A DNA stretch of 21,834 nt, taken from the IMG/VR virus record IMGVR_UViG_3300009285_001661, positions 1 to 21,834 of that record; one strand, 5' to 3'. The position numbers and the translations under genes are program-made. This document shows positions 20,279 through 21,834 of this stretch, in pieces. This DNA comes from a virus. The notes beneath the pieces are model-generated. The model worked only from the letters and a program-made list of their open reading frames with translations, ran no database searches and had not been told where the DNA came from. Numbering within the stretch: position 1 is the stretch's first letter; each line of letters begins with the position of its first letter.

Positions 20279-20566
20279 TTATTCCCCCTTCAAATTTTTC
20301 AGGGCTCGCTCAAGCCGTTGTTTCACACTTTCATTATCTATCGGAGAGCCGTCAAAACAGGCATCATAAGCAAACTCCGCCGCCTCAACCAGCCCCTTAA
20401 TCGCGCCGGGGTTCAGACCGACCAGGGCGTTGTGATCGGCCACTATCCCGGTGGCGTTGTCTTTTCTTTTGACATTGGCAATCACCTCCGGCGCAGGTTG
20501 TCCATTCGGCGGCCCGAAAATAGTAAACCCTGCATCTCCTACCCTCCATTGTTCTTTCGTGTGCAT
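20279..20566 (-). CDS. Small phage protein, conserved pattern
   Basis: 95 residues from the ATG at 20566, two bases after the upstream stop and behind GGAAGGACTAAC; an in-frame ATG at 20605 would overlap the upstream gene and is less likely. EQWRVGDAGFTIFGPPNG leads into AEVIANV-like strands and DHNALVGLNPGAIKGLVEAA, which resembles the small phage proteins with an N-terminal W.V....I.GP and a helical A..L..A end. Function unknown. Confidence 0.65.
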   Translation of the reverse strand: MHTKEQWRVGDAGFTIFGPPNGQPAPEVIANVKRKDNATGIVADHNALVGLNPGAIKGLVEAAEFAYDACFDGSPIDNESVKQRLERALKNLKGE

Positions 20567-20567
20567 G

Positions 20568-20828
20568 TTAGTCCTTCCTTTCTGCGAGGGAAATTGCGGC
20601 ATCAATCAGACTAACTAACCCGGCATAATTACCGCGCTGATTATATGCGTCCTCGCTTCCCGATTGTTGATAAACAATATTTGCCGTATCCTGCCATGCG
20701 CTTAATCGGTCTTTTACCGCTTTCAACGCCTTTAGCATCTCCGGCGCCGCCGCGTGGAGGGGGCAGAAGAGAATCTCTTTTCGATCGGGGTCTATCCGGC
20801 TTGTGTCAATCCAGCATTTACATTTCAT
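20568..20828 (-). CDS. Small phage protein with C-P-L-H-A-A-A-P-E motif
   Basis: 86 residues. Cys3 and Cys5, then CPLHAAAPEMLKALK (22-36): C-x-C and C-x2-H could hold a metal ion, and the helix that follows is a familiar piece in small phage proteins of this neighbourhood type. The later half is helical (YAGLVSLIDAAISLAER). Starts in ATGA overlap with the upstream gene. Confidence 0.7.
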   Translation of the reverse strand: MKCKCWIDTSRIDPDRKEILFCPLHAAAPEMLKALKAVKDRLSAWQDTANIVYQQSGSEDAYNQRGNYAGLVSLIDAAISLAERKD

Positions 20829-21028
20829 GGTTGCACCTCCTTAGCCTTTCTCTCCGCTTCGGCTTTGGTACGATAGGTAAAGGGCAGCGGGCTTCCGTCG
20901 TCGTTTCGGACGCCGTAGCCGTGTGAGGGCATATATTCGCTGGTTAGCCAGTCTTCATTCAGCTTCTTGCGTTCTGGGCTTCCTTTCTCGAACTTCAATG
21001 CTTCAAATGTTCTCCTGACAGTTTTCAT
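20825..21028 (-). CDS. Small hypothetical protein
   Basis: 67 residues after AAAGGGGAGAAT. Contains SEYMPSHGYGVRND and PFTYRTKAEAERKAKEV, the latter like the short fold (strand then helix) found in several small phage proteins where a parameter-like strand precedes AEAE.KA. Basic overall. No assigned function. Confidence 0.6.
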   Translation of the reverse strand: MKTVRRTFEALKFEKGSPERKKLNEDWLTSEYMPSHGYGVRNDDGSPLPFTYRTKAEAERKAKEVQP

Positions 21029-21044
21029 ATTCTCCCCTTTCCGG

Positions 21045-21815
21045 TTAGGCTGCTATTTCCTGCGCCGTTCGGTTAATGAGCGACTGCCAATTCCAGTGAT
21101 AATTTCCCTCGGCATTGCCAAGAGGGGAGCCGTTAGCCTGCCCGTTGTTGTATTGCTCTACGGTCGGGGCTTCCGCATTCCCGTATTCTGCTCCAATGAT
21201 TTTGATTGCCTTATCCACCAGGGCATCGGAGTAATGGCGGGTTGACATGATGTATTTAGCATCCCCGAACGCCTCAATCCACGCGCTATGGCTGTAGGTG
21301 TAGGAGTCGTCGGACCCGTCGAAACTTCCGGCGCTGTACTTGTCAATGATAGCGTCAACTTGTTTCGAGGTCGGACCGTCGGTCCAAGAGACATTGATAT
21401 CATCGCCGCCGGAAAAACTTCTCCCCTTCACTGAAAACTTGACTCCTGGAAAGGCTTTTGCCAGCTCAACGCGGATATTTTTGGCGGCGGTTACTCGGTC
21501 GCGGCCAGGGATTAGGTGGGGGTGCTGCTTGATAAGATCGGCGACTTCAATTTTAAAAGCTTCCGCCGCTTCCTTCCCGGCTTTCTCCCGTTCAATAACC
21601 GCCTCTTGGGATCGCTGCACTAGGAAAGCGCACTCCTCAGCGGAGAAGTCGGGGTTGTCTTCGTAATGCCCCCCGCCGGGGCTGTCAAGGTAGGTTGTTG
21701 AAACGGTAGAAACGTGGTAGTCCTCCACGAAGACAATCTTCTGCCCTTGAATTGACCCCTCAGTTTCTACCACAACGGCCTTTTGCCTGGGGTTCGCCAT
21801 GTCGCCGTAGCTCAC
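21045..21815 (-). CDS. LPD29-domain protein, possibly 5' incomplete
   Basis: 256 residues if it starts at GTG 21815; the frame stays open to the window edge (21834), and an ATG at 21800 is also possible, so the true start is unknown. IRVELAKAFPGVKFSVKG (114-131), SGGDDINVSWTDGPTSKQVD (135-154) and FDGSDDSYTY (165-174) match the large-polyvalent-protein-associated domain LPD29, which occurs in phage and plasmid proteins thought to act on DNA or host defence during entry. N-terminal 60 residues are beta-prone; the C-terminus is Asn/Gln-rich. Activity is not known. Confidence 0.75.
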   Translation of the reverse strand: MSYGDMANPRQKAVVVETEGSIQGQKIVFVEDYHVSTVSTTYLDSPGGGHYEDNPDFSAEECAFLVQRSQEAVIEREKAGKEAAEAFKIEVADLIKQHPHLIPGRDRVTAAKNIRVELAKAFPGVKFSVKGRSFSGGDDINVSWTDGPTSKQVDAIIDKYSAGSFDGSDDSYTYSHSAWIEAFGDAKYIMSTRHYSDALVDKAIKIIGAEYGNAEAPTVEQYNNGQANGSPLGNAEGNYHWNWQSLINRTAQEIAA

Positions 21816-21834
21816 AACCTGCCCAAGCCTAAGC

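Noticed and set aside
20177-20614. 145-codon plus-strand frame
   Set aside because: It lies antisense to two well-supported coupled genes and has no start signal.
1-21834. Lysogeny module, integrase, attachment site, or replication polymerase
   Set aside because: No frame with such motifs is present. Absence here says nothing about the rest of the genome.

Overview
This window reads as part of a double-stranded DNA tailed-phage genome, most likely a podovirus-like phage of a Gram-negative bacterium. It is an exogenous phage or a metagenomic contig; I see no integrase, repressor, attachment site or host gene. Evidence for a phage: fibre-type motifs; three large, tandem, Gly/Pro-rich proteins placed where ejection (internal virion) proteins usually lie; an M15 peptidase next to small membrane proteins; a Bet/RecT plus YqaJ-exonuclease recombination pair; and a long array of tiny, overlapping, Cys-rich genes. 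The Gram-negative host is inferred from the small lipoproteins beside the lysis genes. No terminase, portal, capsid or polymerase gene lies here, so the host and taxon cannot be named.

Layout. Positions 1-10352 are a rightward late operon: the tail end of an unidentified gene, a fibre-like protein with a signal peptide, two more small secreted proteins, three large virion proteins (650, 343 and 1287 aa, the last with polyvalent-protein character), then a lysis block (M15 endolysin, two small membrane proteins of holin type, two small lipoproteins). An intrinsic terminator-like hairpin lies inside the last lipoprotein gene. Positions 10370-21834 are a leftward operon converging on the first, with only 17 bp between the last stop codons. 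In the direction of transcription (right to left) it holds an LPD29-domain protein, many small conserved phage proteins, a group of 31-49 aa membrane microproteins, a DUF7736-like protein, a protein with nine perfect-length 11-residue repeats, the exonuclease and Bet annealase, two W-P-I/DUF551-type proteins, several zinc-knuckle proteins, a RusA-like protein, and finally coiled-coil proteins and a lipoprotein.

Packing is extreme: at least eleven leftward junctions are 4-bp ATGA overlaps, and these were used to correct several start codons. No gene-free stretch exceeds 300 bp; the longest gap is 19448-19524 (77 bp) and it holds a good promoter. Seven genes of 31-49 codons were found by hand in places where simple length cut-offs leave gaps.

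How the genes work together (inference): the leftward set would be expressed early, for host takeover and recombination-linked DNA processing. The rightward set would make the adsorption and ejection parts of the virion and then lyse the host. The most unusual points are the run of Sec-signal proteins within the structural operon, lipoproteins at the end of both converging operons, the terminator hidden in a coding sequence, the cluster of membrane microproteins, and the hendecad-repeat protein beside the recombination pair.
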